In this document: piece after piece, positions 10,422 through 19,541 of the stretch
Position numbering within the stretch: the stretch's first letter is position 1
Layout of the letters: every line of letters starts with the position of its first letter
Assembly (NCBI RefSeq): GCF_901827185.1
Contig: NZ_LR594671.1
Coordinates: 4,614,001-4,678,000 of the forward strand
Reading direction: 5' to 3'
Length of the DNA stretch: 64,000 bases
Source of the DNA: Variovorax sp. PBL-E5
GTDB taxonomy: Bacteria > Pseudomonadota > Gammaproteobacteria > Burkholderiales > Burkholderiaceae_C
The notes under the pieces: model-generated
Databases searched by the model: none
Told to the model about the DNA's origin: nothing
The model's input: the letters and a program-made list of their open reading frames with translations, nothing else
Program-made: the position numbers and the translations under genes

Positions 10422-11723
10422 ATGGGCATGCATGTGATCAAGATGCCCGACATCGGCGAAGGCATCGCGGAAGTCGAACTGGTGGCCTGGCGCGTGCAGC
10501 CCGGCGATGCGGTGCAGGAGGACCAGATCCTGGCCGACGTGATGACCGACAAGGCGACGGTGGAGATTCCGTCGCCGGTGGTCGGCACCGTCGTGTCGCT
10601 GGGTGGCAAGGTCGGCGAGCAGATGGCGGTCGGCGCGGAGCTGATCCGCATCGAGGTCGAAGGCGCGGGCAATGTGCGGGACGGCGCAGCAGCACAGCCG
10701 CCCACGGCCCGCACCGCACCCGCGGCGAAGCCCGAACCCACCGCCGCGCCGCCTGCGCCGGCCGTCGAGGCCGCAGCACCGCGCGCTCGCACCGAGCCGC
10801 GCGCAGCGCCGGCGCCCGCGCAAGTCCCGCGCCGCGCGCCGGACGAGAAGCCGATCGCCTCGCCCGCCGTGCGGCGGCGCGCCTGGGAGCTCGGCGTCGA
10901 GCTGCGCTTCGTGCACGGCAGCGGTCCGGCCGGCCGCATCCTGCATGAAGACCTCGACGCCTACCTCGCATCGCGCGGGCAGCCGGCGCCGGGCCGTGGC
11001 GGCGGCACGTCCTATGCCGAGCGCCACGACGAAGAAGCGATCCCCGTGATCGGCCTGCGCCGCAAGATCGCGCAGAAGATGCAGGAGGCCAAGCGCCGCA
11101 TCCCGCACTTCAGCTACGTCGAAGAGATCGACGTCACAGAACTCGAGGCCCTGCGCACCAAGCTCAATGCCAGGTACGCAGCCGAACGCGGCAAGCTCAC
11201 GCTGCTGCCTTTGCTGGCGCGCGCGATCGTGCTCGCGGTGCGCGAGTTTCCGCAGCTCAATGCGCGCTACGACGACGATGCCGACGTGGTGACGCGCTAC
11301 GGCGCCGTGCACCTCGGCATCGCGGCGCAGACCGACGCCGGCCTGATGGTGCCGGTCGTGCGCCATGCCGAGGCACGCGACCTCTGGGCCTGCGGCGCCG
11401 AGATCGCGCGCCTGGCCGAGGCCGCGCGCAACGGCAAGGCGACGCGCGAGGAGCTGTCGGGCTCGACCATCACGATCTCCAGCCTCGGCCCGCTCGGCGG
11501 CATCGTGACGACGCCGGTGATCAACCATCCGGAGGTTGCCATCGTCGGCGTCAACCGCATCGTGGAGCGGCCGATGATCCGCGGCGGCGCGGTGGTCGCG
11601 CGCCAGATGATGAACCTCTCGTCCTCGTTCGATCACCGCGTGGTCGACGGCCTGCATGCGGCGGAGTTCGTGCAGGCCGTGCGCGCGCTGCTCGAAGCGC
11701 CGGCGATGCTGCTGGTGGAGTAA
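10422..11723 (+). CDS. bkdB: branched-chain 2-oxoacid dehydrogenase E2 (lipoamide acyltransferase)
   Basis: 433 residues. One lipoyl domain at the N-terminus ([20 protein letters not shown], lipoylated Lys in [13 protein letters not shown] near residue 45). An Ala/Pro-rich linker follows, about residues 85-140. The E1/E3-binding domain reads [19 protein letters not shown] and [15 protein letters not shown]. The catalytic acyltransferase domain ends with the active-site motif [20 protein letters not shown]. The single lipoyl domain fits BkdB-type E2. ATG 10422 is used; a second ATG six bases on (10428) would give MHVIK. Core of the complex encoded by this operon. Confidence 0.95.
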   Translation: MGMHVIKMPDIGEGIAEVELVAWRVQPGDAVQEDQILADVMTDKATVEIPSPVVGTVVSLGGKVGEQMAVGAELIRIEVEGAGNVRDGAAAQPPTARTAPAAKPEPTAAPPAPAVEAAAPRARTEPRAAPAPAQVPRRAPDEKPIASPAVRRRAWELGVELRFVHGSGPAGRILHEDLDAYLASRGQPAPGRGGGTSYAERHDEEAIPVIGLRRKIAQKMQEAKRRIPHFSYVEEIDVTELEALRTKLNARYAAERGKLTLLPLLARAIVLAVREFPQLNARYDDDADVVTRYGAVHLGIAAQTDAGLMVPVVRHAEARDLWACGAEIARLAEAARNGKATREELSGSTITISSLGPLGGIVTTPVINHPEVAIVGVNRIVERPMIRGGAVVARQMMNLSSSFDHRVVDGLHAAEFVQAVRALLEAPAMLLVE

Positions 11724-11727
11724 AGAC

Positions 11728-13131
11728 ATGAAGACCCAATCCACCACGCTGCTCGTGATCGGCGGCGGCCCCGGCGGCTACGTGGCCGCGATCCGCGCCG
11801 GCCAGCTCGGCGTGCCCACCGTGCTGGTCGAAGGCGGCGCGCTCGGCGGCACTTGCCTGAACATCGGCTGCATTCCGTCCAAGGCATTGATCCATGCGGC
11901 CGAAGCCTTCGAGAACGCGCGCCACTGGGCCGGTGATTCGGCGCTCGGCATCCGCGTGCAATCACCCACCATCGACCTGGCACGCACGGTGCAATGGAAG
12001 GACGGCATCGTCGCCCGCCTGACCGGCGGCGTCGGCACGCTGCTGAAGAAGAACGGCGTGCAGGTCCTCAAGGGCTGGGCCGAGATCGTGGACGGCAAGA
12101 CCGTCGACGTGCGCACGGCCGGCGGTGAATCCCTTCGCGTGCACTGCGAGCACCTCCTGCTGGCCACCGGCTCGGAGCCGGTCGAGTTGCCGTCCATGCC
12201 CTTCGGCGGCGCCGTGATCTCCTCCACCGAGGCGCTGGCGCCGCAGACGCTGCCGCGCCGGCTGGTCGTGGTCGGCGCGGGCTACATCGGGCTCGAATTG
12301 GGCATCGCCTACCGCAAGCTCGGCGCCGAAGTGGCGGTGGTCGAGGCGGCCGACCATGTGCTGCCGAGCTACGACGAGACGCTGACGCGACCGGTCGTTG
12401 CCGCGCTCAAGCGCCTGGGCGTGGTGCTGCATCTGGGCTGCAGCGTGCAGGGACTGGTCGATGGCGGCGGCGATGCCGGCGTGCGCGTGCGCAGCGCGCA
12501 GGCCGACGAGTTCGCGCTGCCGGCCGACCGGATCCTCGTCGCCGTGGGCCGGCGCCCGCGCACCGAAGGCTTCGGCCTGGCCTCGCTGCGGCTGGACATG
12601 GCTGGCCGCGCGATCAAGGTCGACGAGCAATGCCGCAGCTCGATGCGCAACGTCTGGGCCATCGGCGACGTGACGGGAGAGCCGATGCTCGCACACCGCG
12701 CGATGGCGCAGGGCGAGATGGTGGCCGAGATCGTCGCCGGCAAGGCGCGGCGCTTCGAGCCGGCGGCCATCGCCGCGGTGTGCTTCACCGACCCCGAGAT
12801 CGTGACGGCCGGCCGCACGCCGGAGGACGCGCAGCGCAGCGGCATGGACTGCGTCGACGCCTCCTTCCCGCTCGCGGCCAACGGCCGCGCGATGACGCTG
12901 GAGGCCACCGACGGCTTCGTGCGCGTGGTCGCGCGGCGCGACAACCACCTGATCGTGGGCTGGCAGGCCGTGGGCCGCGGCGTGTCCGAACTCGCTGCAG
13001 CCTTTTCGCAATCGCTGGAGATGGGCGCGCGCCTCGAGGACGTGGCCGGCACCATCCACGCGCATCCGACGCTGGGCGAAGCGGTGCAGGAAGCGGCGAT
13101 GCGCGCGCTCGGGCACGCGCTGCACATCTGA
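11728..13131 (+). CDS. lpdV: dihydrolipoyl dehydrogenase (E3) of the branched-chain complex
   Basis: 467 residues. FAD-binding [14 protein letters not shown] at the N-terminus, redox-active disulfide in [15 protein letters not shown] (Cys43, Cys48), NAD-binding [24 protein letters not shown]-contact [14 protein letters not shown], and the catalytic base His446 in [12 protein letters not shown] near the C-terminus. Reoxidises the lipoamide of E2 with NAD+. Starts four bases after the E2 stop, closing the bkd operon; dedicated E3 copies are usual in these operons. Confidence 0.95.
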   Translation: MKTQSTTLLVIGGGPGGYVAAIRAGQLGVPTVLVEGGALGGTCLNIGCIPSKALIHAAEAFENARHWAGDSALGIRVQSPTIDLARTVQWKDGIVARLTGGVGTLLKKNGVQVLKGWAEIVDGKTVDVRTAGGESLRVHCEHLLLATGSEPVELPSMPFGGAVISSTEALAPQTLPRRLVVVGAGYIGLELGIAYRKLGAEVAVVEAADHVLPSYDETLTRPVVAALKRLGVVLHLGCSVQGLVDGGGDAGVRVRSAQADEFALPADRILVAVGRRPRTEGFGLASLRLDMAGRAIKVDEQCRSSMRNVWAIGDVTGEPMLAHRAMAQGEMVAEIVAGKARRFEPAAIAAVCFTDPEIVTAGRTPEDAQRSGMDCVDASFPLAANGRAMTLEATDGFVRVVARRDNHLIVGWQAVGRGVSELAAAFSQSLEMGARLEDVAGTIHAHPTLGEAVQEAAMRALGHALHI

Positions 13132-13155
13132 GCGCGGGCCGCGAAACGGCCGCGC
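13132..13155. terminator. hairpin between convergent genes, weak terminator candidate
   Basis: Immediately after the E3 stop, GCGC then GGCCG pairs with CGGCC then GCGC around a CGAAA loop, with one bulged G. The hairpin is GC-rich and sits in the 27-base gap between the convergent E3 and outer membrane factor genes. There is no T run on either side, so termination by it alone is uncertain. Confidence 0.35.
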
Positions 13156-13158
13156 CCT

Positions 13159-14634
13159 TCACTCGCCCGGCGAGACCTGCGGGCCGCTGTCCGGACCTGC
13201 GCCGCCGAGCGCGAGGAACAGCTGCGCCGTGTCCAGGTAGCGCTGCGCCTCGGCGCGCACGTAGCCCAGACGCGCCTGCTGATAGAGGCGCTCGGCATCG
13301 AGCACCTGCAGCACGCCGACATAGCCTTCGTGATAGCTCTTGCGCGTCAGGTCGAGGTTCTCGGCCGCCGCGGTCTGCGCATGCGCCTGCGCCTGCAGCA
13401 GCCCTGCGCCGTCGTCGAGCGCCTGCAGCGCATCGGCGACCTGCCCGAAGGCGACGAGCACTGTCTGCTCGTAGTTCGCGGTGCTGGCATGCAGCGCATC
13501 AACGGCGGCGCGCTGCTCGGCGCGCAGCGTGCCGCCGTCGAAGAGCGGCGCGACGAGTCCGCCGGCCAGGCTCCACACGCTGCCGGCACGGTCGAAGAGA
13601 TGGCTCAGCTCGACGGCCTGCTGGCCGGCCGATGCGCTCAGCGTGATGTGCGGATAGAGGTTGGCATCGGCGACGCCGACGGCCGCCGTCGCCGCATGCA
13701 GCTGCGCCTCGGCCGCGAGGATGTCGGGACGGCGGCGTGCGAGTTCGGACGGCAGGCTGACCGGCAGGCTGCGCGGCAGCGTCAGCCGCGCGAGCTCGGG
13801 CTCGGTCAGCGCGGCCTCCGCGGGCGCCTGCCCGAGCACGACGGCCAGCGCATGGCGCGCGACGCCGAGCTGCTGGCGCAGCGGCGGCAGCAAGGTCGTG
13901 TCGCTGGCCAGCTGGCTCTGCGCGCTGACGATGTCCAGGCGCGAGACCGAGCCCGCGTCGAAGGCCGTCTGCACCAGCTTCAGGTTCTCGCGGTCCTGCG
14001 CGAGGATGGCGTCGACGGTGGCGACCTGCGCGCGCAGCGAAGCGATGCGCAGCGCCTGCATGACGGCATTGCCGGCGACCGCCAGGTGCGCCGCGTCGAG
14101 CTGCCGGCGCTGGTAGGCGGCCAGCGCCCTGCTCTGTTCGACCGAGCGCGCGCCGCCGCCGGTGTAGTCGAGCGTGTAGCTCACGCTCGGCCCGACGGCG
14201 AAGTAGGTGAAAGGCGCCTCGCTTCCTTGCTTGCCCAGCAGTTCGGCGCCGTATTTCTGCCGGCCTGCGCTCGCGCCGAGGCTGAGCTGCGGCGCGAGCG
14301 TGCCGGCCTGCGCCGCGGCGAGTTCCTGCGCCTGGGCGAGCGTCGATGCGGCCGCGGCCAGCGTGCGGTTGCCCGCCAGTGCACGCTGCACGACGGCATC
14401 GAGCGCGTCCGATCCGAACAGGCGCCACCAGTCGGCGGCGGGCCGCTCGCCGAAGCGCACATGCTGCGTGGCATCGTCGCCTGCGCTCGCCGTCTCGACC
14501 TGCAGGTGTTCGGCGGTGTAGCGCTGCGCCGGCGGCGGATCGGGGCGCTGGAAGTCCGGTCCCGCCGCGCATCCGCTCAAGGCCGCAACGCAGGCCAGCG
14601 ACCCGAGGACGATCGTGAATCCCGGCCTGTTCAT
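13159..14634 (-). CDS. outer membrane factor lipoprotein (NodT/OprM-type) of efflux system
   Basis: 491 residues. Lipoprotein signal peptide with lipobox LSGC near residue 22, then GPDFQRPDPP, a characteristic RND/MFS outer membrane factor N-terminus. Repeated Ala/Gln/Leu-rich helices follow, and family blocks include SLPSELARRRPDILAAEAQL and GVADANLYPHITLSAS. Forms the trimeric TolC-like duct across the outer membrane. Its start overlaps the stop of the EmrB-like gene (ATGA), so it is the last gene of the marR-emrA-emrB-omf operon and completes a tripartite pump. Confidence 0.92.
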   Translation of the reverse strand: MNRPGFTIVLGSLACVAALSGCAAGPDFQRPDPPPAQRYTAEHLQVETASAGDDATQHVRFGERPAADWWRLFGSDALDAVVQRALAGNRTLAAAASTLAQAQELAAAQAGTLAPQLSLGASAGRQKYGAELLGKQGSEAPFTYFAVGPSVSYTLDYTGGGARSVEQSRALAAYQRRQLDAAHLAVAGNAVMQALRIASLRAQVATVDAILAQDRENLKLVQTAFDAGSVSRLDIVSAQSQLASDTTLLPPLRQQLGVARHALAVVLGQAPAEAALTEPELARLTLPRSLPVSLPSELARRRPDILAAEAQLHAATAAVGVADANLYPHITLSASAGQQAVELSHLFDRAGSVWSLAGGLVAPLFDGGTLRAEQRAAVDALHASTANYEQTVLVAFGQVADALQALDDGAGLLQAQAHAQTAAAENLDLTRKSYHEGYVGVLQVLDAERLYQQARLGYVRAEAQRYLDTAQLFLALGGAGPDSGPQVSPGE

Positions 14635-16166
14635 TCGACCACCATCGGCGCATCTTCCTTGTTCGCCGCCGCCGCCCGGCGCAGCAGCAGGACCAGCGGA
14701 ACGGCGCACAGCGTCAGCACCATCATCAGCTTGAAGTCGTTGTTGTAGGCGATCATCGCGGCCTGTCCGCTCACCATCTGGTTGAGCGCGGCGAGGCCCT
14801 CGGTGGTCGAGATCGCCGCCTGCGAATGAAGAATGTCGCTGAACGGCGTGACCTGTTCGGCCAGGCGCGAGTGCATCGCCTGCGTGTTGCGGGTCAGCAG
14901 GCTCTCGACGACCGAGATGCCGACGCTGCTGCCGACATTGCGCACCAGGCTGAACAGCGCGGTGCCTTCGTTGCGGTACTGCTTGGGCAAGGTGGCGAAG
15001 GTGATCGCCGCCAGCGGCACGTACACAAAGCCGGTGCCGAGCCCCTGCGTCAGCCCCGACCACACGACCGGCGCGCTGTCCATCTGCAGATAGAAGCGCG
15101 TCATCTGCCAGAGCGAGAACGCGGTGAGGCAGAAGCCCGTCGCAATGATCAGGCGCGTGTCGATTCGGCCCATCACGCGGCCGACGATGAACATCGCCGC
15201 CAGGGTGCCGAAGCCGCGCGGCGCGGTCACCAGGCCGGTCAGCACCACCGGGTAGTTCATCAGGTCCTGCAGCAGCGGCGGCAGCAGCGCCAGCGTCGCG
15301 AAGAGCACCACGCCGACGACGAAGATGAACAGGTTGCCCGTGAGGAAATTGCGATCCTTGAAGAGGACCGGGCTCACGAACGAAGGCCTGTCCGTCGTCA
15401 GCATGTGCACCACGAACAGATAGAGCGCGAGGCCGGCGACGACGGCTTCGACGCAGATCTCGGTCGAACTGAACCAGTCCTTGATCTGGCCGCGGTCGAG
15501 CATCAGCTGAAAGGCGCCGATGGCCACGCTGAGCGCCGCGAAGCCGAAGAAGTCGAAGCGCGAGCGGCGCAATGGCGTCTCGGGCATGAAGCTCAGGATG
15601 CCGAGAAAGGACAGGATGCCGAAGGGCACGTTGATGTAGAAGACCCAGCGCCAGCTGTAGTGCTCGGTGAGCCAGCCGCCGAGCGCGGGGCCGAGGATCG
15701 GCCCGACAGTCACGGCCATCGCCCAGATCGCCATCGCCCGCGCATGCCGCGCGGGCGGGTTGATGTCGAGCAGCACGGCCTGCGACATCGGGATCAGCGC
15801 CGCGCCGCACAGGCCCTGCAGCAAGCGCGAGATGACGATCGCGGGGAGCGTCTGCGCGAGGCCGCACAGGGCCGAGGCGATGGTGAAGCCGACGACCGAG
15901 AACAGGAACACGCGCTTGCGCCCGATCTGGCCGGCCAGCCAGCCGCTGAGCGGCGTCATGATCGCGGCGGCGATGATGTACGAGGTCAGGACCCAGGTCA
16001 TCTGGTCCTGCGTCGCCGACAGCGAGCCCTGGATGCGCGGCAGCGCCACGTTGGCGATCGTGTTGTCGAGCGCCTGCATGATCGAGGCCAGGATGACCGA
16101 GAGCGTGATCAGGGTGCGGTGCGGCGCACCGGCCGTCGGGCCTTCCATGACGGCAGCGGCGCTCAT
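14631..16166 (-). CDS. emrB: EmrB/QacA-type drug:H+ antiporter (DHA2 MFS, 14 helices)
   Basis: 511 residues, typical of 14-helix DHA2 exporters. The first helix contains LASIMQALDNTIANVALP (motif D1); motif A is GWLAGQIGRKRVFL and motif C is WAMAVTVGPILGPALGGW. Inner membrane component that pumps hydrophobic toxic compounds to the adaptor encoded just upstream. Its start overlaps the adaptor stop and its stop overlaps the outer membrane factor start, both as ATGA. The symbol denotes the family; the drug specificity cannot be read from the sequence. Confidence 0.92.
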   Translation of the reverse strand: MSAAAVMEGPTAGAPHRTLITLSVILASIMQALDNTIANVALPRIQGSLSATQDQMTWVLTSYIIAAAIMTPLSGWLAGQIGRKRVFLFSVVGFTIASALCGLAQTLPAIVISRLLQGLCGAALIPMSQAVLLDINPPARHARAMAIWAMAVTVGPILGPALGGWLTEHYSWRWVFYINVPFGILSFLGILSFMPETPLRRSRFDFFGFAALSVAIGAFQLMLDRGQIKDWFSSTEICVEAVVAGLALYLFVVHMLTTDRPSFVSPVLFKDRNFLTGNLFIFVVGVVLFATLALLPPLLQDLMNYPVVLTGLVTAPRGFGTLAAMFIVGRVMGRIDTRLIIATGFCLTAFSLWQMTRFYLQMDSAPVVWSGLTQGLGTGFVYVPLAAITFATLPKQYRNEGTALFSLVRNVGSSVGISVVESLLTRNTQAMHSRLAEQVTPFSDILHSQAAISTTEGLAALNQMVSGQAAMIAYNNDFKLMMVLTLCAVPLVLLLRRAAAANKEDAPMVVE

Positions 16167-17287
16167 GGACTGGACGCGCTCGCGCTCCCGGGCTCCGCCT
16201 CTGCGCCGCCGAAGAGACGGCGACGACGGCCGGTGTCCACGCTCACGGTCGCGCTCAGGCCGGCATGCAGCGCGAAGGCCGGATCGGGATGCTCGAGCTC
16301 GACGCGGATCGGCAGCCGCTGCACCACTTTGACCCAGTTGCCGGTGGCGTTCTCGGGCGGCAGCACCGAGAACTGCGAGCCGGTCCCGGGGCTCACGCTC
16401 GCGACGGTGCCGGCGAAGGTCCGGCCCGGATAGCTGTCGACTTCCACGCTCACCTTCTGGCCGGCGTGCATGTGCGTGAGCTGGTCTTCCTTGAAATTCG
16501 CCTCGACCCAGATGTCACCCGTCGAGACCAGCGCGAAGACCGGTGCCGCGGCGTTGATGTAGCTGCCCACCTGCAGCTGCTCGACGCGCGTGACGACACC
16601 ATCGCCCGGCGCCTTGACGACCGTATAGGACAGGTTGAGCCGGGCCTTGTCGAGCCGGGCCTGCGCCTCCTGCACCAGCGGATGCCGCTCGGGCGCGATG
16701 GCCGGATTGCCGCCGAGGTTGGCGACCACGGCGCCGATCTGCTGGCGCACGCCGGCCACCTGGGCGCGTGCCTCGTCGAGCGAGTGCGAGGCGCGGTCGA
16801 GCTGCAGCTGCGAAGCGATGCCGGAAGCGATCAGGCGCTGCTGGCGCTGGAATTCGCGCTGCTGGAAGGCCACGGTGTCCTGCGCCGATGCGAGTTCGGA
16901 CTGGCGCTGGCGGTAGTTGGCCTTGAGCGACTCGATCTGCAGGCGCGCCGCGGCCAGCTGCGCGGCGGCCTCATCGACGGCGATGCGGAACGGCGCGTCG
17001 TCGAGGCGGAACAGCACATCGCCCTGGCGGACAGCCTGGTTGTCGTGCACATCGAGCTCGACGACGCGACCGGCGACGTTGGCGCTGATCGCGACGCGCG
17101 CCGCCTGCACGTAGGCATCGTCGGTGGATTCGTAGCGGCCGCCGCTGAGGTAGAAGCCGAGCGCCAGCACCACCACCACCACGGGGCCGAGCAGCATCAG
17201 CACCATCCGCATGCGCCGGCGCCGGTCCCGGGCGGGAGGTGGCGGCGTATCGCGCGCGGCTTCTTCGGATGCATCCATGGTCGTCAT
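16163..17287 (-). CDS. emrA: EmrA-type periplasmic adaptor (HlyD family)
   Basis: 374 residues. A short cytoplasmic N-terminus rich in Arg, one membrane anchor (LLGPVVVVVLALGFYL), then a biotinyl-lipoyl-like half (NVAGRVVELDVHDNQAVRQG), a coiled-coil helical hairpin (about residues 110-210), the second lipoyl half (TVVKAPGDGVVTRVEQLQVG) and a beta-barrel domain (GDIWVEANFKEDQLTHMH). Links the EmrB pump to the outer membrane duct. Start at 17287 overlaps the MarR stop; a second ATG three codons later (17278) is possible. Confidence 0.92.
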   Translation of the reverse strand: MTTMDASEEAARDTPPPPARDRRRRMRMVLMLLGPVVVVVLALGFYLSGGRYESTDDAYVQAARVAISANVAGRVVELDVHDNQAVRQGDVLFRLDDAPFRIAVDEAAAQLAAARLQIESLKANYRQRQSELASAQDTVAFQQREFQRQQRLIASGIASQLQLDRASHSLDEARAQVAGVRQQIGAVVANLGGNPAIAPERHPLVQEAQARLDKARLNLSYTVVKAPGDGVVTRVEQLQVGSYINAAAPVFALVSTGDIWVEANFKEDQLTHMHAGQKVSVEVDSYPGRTFAGTVASVSPGTGSQFSVLPPENATGNWVKVVQRLPIRVELEHPDPAFALHAGLSATVSVDTGRRRRLFGGAEAEPGSASASSP

Positions 17288-17805
17288 TTCGTTCCGGTGC
17301 GCGGCGCGCGGGCCGGGACGACGCGCTTCGTTGCCGGCGCGCTCGCCGACGGTGTGCCGGCCGTCTCGATGGGCCGGTCGTCGAGTGCGGACGCATTGGC
17401 ATGCACCCGCTCCAGCACGCTCATGAAGGCTTCGCGTTCCTGCTTGCCGATACCGGCGAACATCTCGGCCCGCGTCAGCTCGACCAGGCGCCAGATCTCC
17501 TCGAGCAGGGGCCTGGCCTTGTCAGTGAGATAGAGGCGGCGCGCGCGCCGGTCGGCGGGATCGAGCCGGCGCTCCAGCAGGCTGTCGGCTTCCATGCGGT
17601 CGAGGATGCGCACCATCGTCATCGGCTCGATGTCGGTGAGCTCGGCGAGCCGGGCCTGGCTCGCGCCCTCATGGTGCTCGAGATGGGCGAGCGCCTTGCA
17701 CTGCATCAGCGTGAGCGAGATCTCGCTGGCCCGCTGCTCGAAGCGCAGCACATACCTGCGGCTCACATCCTTGACGAGAAAACCGAAATTGCGCAGGCGG
17801 TCCAT
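17284..17805 (-). CDS. MarR family transcriptional regulator of the efflux operon
   Basis: 173 residues. Winged-helix fold with ISLTLMQCKALAHLEHHEG, recognition segment QARLAELTDIEPMTMVRILD and wing RLDPADRRARRLYLTDKA. First gene of the leftward operon with emrA, emrB and the outer membrane factor, joined to emrA by an ATGA overlap. MarR-type repressors of this arrangement normally respond to the pump's substrates and bind their own promoter; an inverted repeat 44 bases upstream of the start is a plausible operator. The last 35 residues (rich in Ala, Thr, Arg) extend past the usual fold. Confidence 0.9.
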   Translation of the reverse strand: MDRLRNFGFLVKDVSRRYVLRFEQRASEISLTLMQCKALAHLEHHEGASQARLAELTDIEPMTMVRILDRMEADSLLERRLDPADRRARRLYLTDKARPLLEEIWRLVELTRAEMFAGIGKQEREAFMSVLERVHANASALDDRPIETAGTPSASAPATKRVVPARAPRTGTK

Positions 17806-17848
17806 GGGGATGTCGGCATCGGCAGGCGTCGGCCCGCGACAGCGGTCA

Positions 17849-17873
17849 TTGATATCGCGAGAGATAATATCAA
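17849..17873. promoter_or_regulatory. inverted repeat, candidate MarR operator
   Basis: TTGATAT, 11 bases, then ATATCAA: a perfect 7-bp inverted repeat in a 25-base AT-rich site upstream of the marR-emrAB-omf operon (marR starts at 17805). Size and symmetry match MarR-family operators. The gap 17806-17925 should also carry the operon promoter; no clear -35/-10 pair was assigned. Confidence 0.55.
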
Positions 17874-17925
17874 AAGAGCCGTTCGGCCGTGCATGTCTGC
17901 ACGGCGCGGCCCATCGACCCGCGGC

Positions 17926-19311
17926 TCAGCGCAGGTCGGCGCCTTCTTCGCGGTCCAGCCGCACGAAGAAGGCCAGCGAGATCAGCGTGATCGCGCCGAC
18001 CACGACGAAGGCGGGCGAGAAATCGCGCGCCGCGAGGTGCGTCGAATCGGAGCCGTGCCACCAGGCCGCGGCACTCACCAGCGAGGCGCCGAGCACCACG
18101 CCCACGCTCAGCGACAGCTGCTGCGCCATGCTCGACAGCGCGGTCGCATGGCTCATCAACGGCTTCGGAATCTCCGAGAAGCCCAGCGTCTGCAGCGCCA
18201 CCATGCCCATCGAATTGAAGAGGCCGCCGAGCATCATGGTGCAGAACATCAGCAGGTGCGGCGTCGAAGGCCGGAAGAAGCCGTAGCTCGCATAGAACAG
18301 GCTGGTCAGCGCGGTGGCACCGATCAGCAGCGAGCGAAAGCCGATGAGCCGTATCGCGCGCGCCATGACGGTCCGTGTGGCCAGCGACCCGATGGCCGTG
18401 GCCACCGTCAGCAGGCCCGAATCCAGCGCCGACAGGCCGAAGCCCAGCTGCAGCATCAGCGGCAACAGGAAGGGCGAGGCGCCGATCGCGATGCGCAGCG
18501 GCGTGCCGCCGATGATCGAGGCGAAGTAGGTCGGATAGCGCAGCGTGCCGAGATCGATCAGCGGATTGGCCCGGCGGTGGCTGCGCAGGTGATACACGCA
18601 CAGCGCCAGCGCGCCCGCACCGGCCACGGTCCACGTCACCCACACCGCGACCAGCGACTTGCCCACCGTCTCCAGCCCGCCGAGCACGCCGGTCAATCCC
18701 AGCGCCAGCAGCACGAAGCCGGCGATGTCGAAGGGCTGCGGCGTCTCGTCCTCGCTCAGCTCGTCGATGAACAGCAGCGCCAGCACGATGCCGAGCAGCC
18801 CGAAAGGCACATTGACCAGGAAGATCCAGCGCCACGAGGTCCAGGTGACGATGGCGCCGCCGAACAGCGGTCCGACCATGCGGCCGATGGCCGGCGGCAC
18901 GGTGAACCAGATCATGGCCGCGACCATGCGCGAAGCCGGCACGCTGCGCAGCAGGATCAGCCGCCCCACCGGGACCATCAAGGCGCCGCCCATGCCCTGG
19001 ATGATGCGAAACAGCACCAGCGCGGGCAGCGACTGTGCGGCACCGCACAGCGCCGAGCCGATCGAGAAGAAGGCGATGGCGCAGCAGAAGACGCGCCGGG
19101 CACCGAATCGCTCCGCGAACCATCCGCTCGCCGGCAGGAAGACCGCCAGACTCAGCAGATAGGAGGTGATCGCGAGGTTGAGGTGCAGCGGCTGCACGTC
19201 GAGCGAGCGCGCGATGCTGGGCAGCGCGGTCGCCATGACCGAGGTGTCCAGGTTCTGCAGGAAGAGTGGACAGGCCACGATGATGGGAACGATCCGGTCG
19301 CGGGTGGCCAT
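17926..19311 (-). CDS. MFS exporter, EmrB/QacA (DHA2) subfamily
   Basis: 461 residues, strongly hydrophobic, about 14 helices. Helix 1 carries LFLQNLDTSVMATALPSIA; motif A-like GWFAERFGARRVFCC and motif C-like IGRMVGPLFGGAIV are present, and SWRWIFLVNVPFGLLGI is typical of DHA2 members. Related to but clearly distinct from the EmrB at 14631-16166. It has no adaptor or outer membrane partner of its own. It sits 120 bases downstream of the MarR operon promoter region in the same orientation but with its own start region at 19312-19400, so it is likely a separate transcript. Substrate unknown. Confidence 0.88.
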   Translation of the reverse strand: MATRDRIVPIIVACPLFLQNLDTSVMATALPSIARSLDVQPLHLNLAITSYLLSLAVFLPASGWFAERFGARRVFCCAIAFFSIGSALCGAAQSLPALVLFRIIQGMGGALMVPVGRLILLRSVPASRMVAAMIWFTVPPAIGRMVGPLFGGAIVTWTSWRWIFLVNVPFGLLGIVLALLFIDELSEDETPQPFDIAGFVLLALGLTGVLGGLETVGKSLVAVWVTWTVAGAGALALCVYHLRSHRRANPLIDLGTLRYPTYFASIIGGTPLRIAIGASPFLLPLMLQLGFGLSALDSGLLTVATAIGSLATRTVMARAIRLIGFRSLLIGATALTSLFYASYGFFRPSTPHLLMFCTMMLGGLFNSMGMVALQTLGFSEIPKPLMSHATALSSMAQQLSLSVGVVLGASLVSAAAWWHGSDSTHLAARDFSPAFVVVGAITLISLAFFVRLDREEGADLR

Positions 19312-19432
19312 GCGGGGATTCTAGGGACTCGCTCCTTCGGCCGTACGGCGGGGGCTGCGATGCCGAGTGCAGGGCTTGGTTGTAGGCTGCGGCCCACGCG
19401 CTCGCATTGACTTATCCGGCAAGGACGACGCA

Positions 19433-19523
19433 TGCAGGGTGCCTAAGCTGGGCACTTGCACGATTCCTCCTCCCGGCGTCATTCGGCGCCGTTGCACAGC
19501 GTCCTTCGGGGCGCTGTTTTTTT
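19433..19523 (+). ncRNA. candidate trans-acting small RNA with anti-Shine-Dalgarno motif
   Basis: In the gene-free stretch 19312-19541 the + strand can fold into three consecutive hairpins. Hairpin 1 (19433-19460) has a 10-bp stem including GGGTGCC with GGCACTT, one bulged A and the loop TAAGCTG. A single-stranded pyrimidine segment follows that contains CCTCCTCCC (19466-19474). Hairpin 2 is CGGCG/CGCCG (19474-19491). Hairpin 3 is a textbook intrinsic terminator (19496-19523). No coding frame accompanies it. The CCUCCUCCC motif is complementary to ribosome binding sites and is known from anti-SD (cuckoo) sRNAs of alphaproteobacteria. The 5' end and promoter are not defined: TTGACT at 19407 lacks a well-placed -10. 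Lies head-on to plsC. Confidence 0.55.
19496..19523 (+). terminator. intrinsic terminator with UUCG tetraloop
   Basis: ACAGCG-T-CC, loop TTCG, GG-G-CGCTGT: a 9-bp stem with one T-G wobble, capped by the very stable UUCG tetraloop and followed by TTTTTT. The T run is only on the + strand, so it terminates rightward transcription. No rightward gene lies upstream before base 13131, which points to a short non-coding transcript. Confidence 0.85.
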
Positions 19524-19541
19524 GGCGGGAGAAAGCCGGCC

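Noticed and set aside
13132..13155. Strong terminator between lpdV and the outer membrane factor
   Set aside because: The hairpin is real but lacks a T run on either strand, so it is listed only with low confidence.
14826..16433. 535-codon frame opposite emrB and the end of emrA
   Set aside because: Antisense shadow of clearly recognised genes with Arg/His/Asp-rich composition and no domain.
19407..19412. TTGACT as the -35 of the sRNA
   Set aside because: No -10-like hexamer lies 16-18 bases downstream (GCATGC is at that position), so the promoter was left unassigned.
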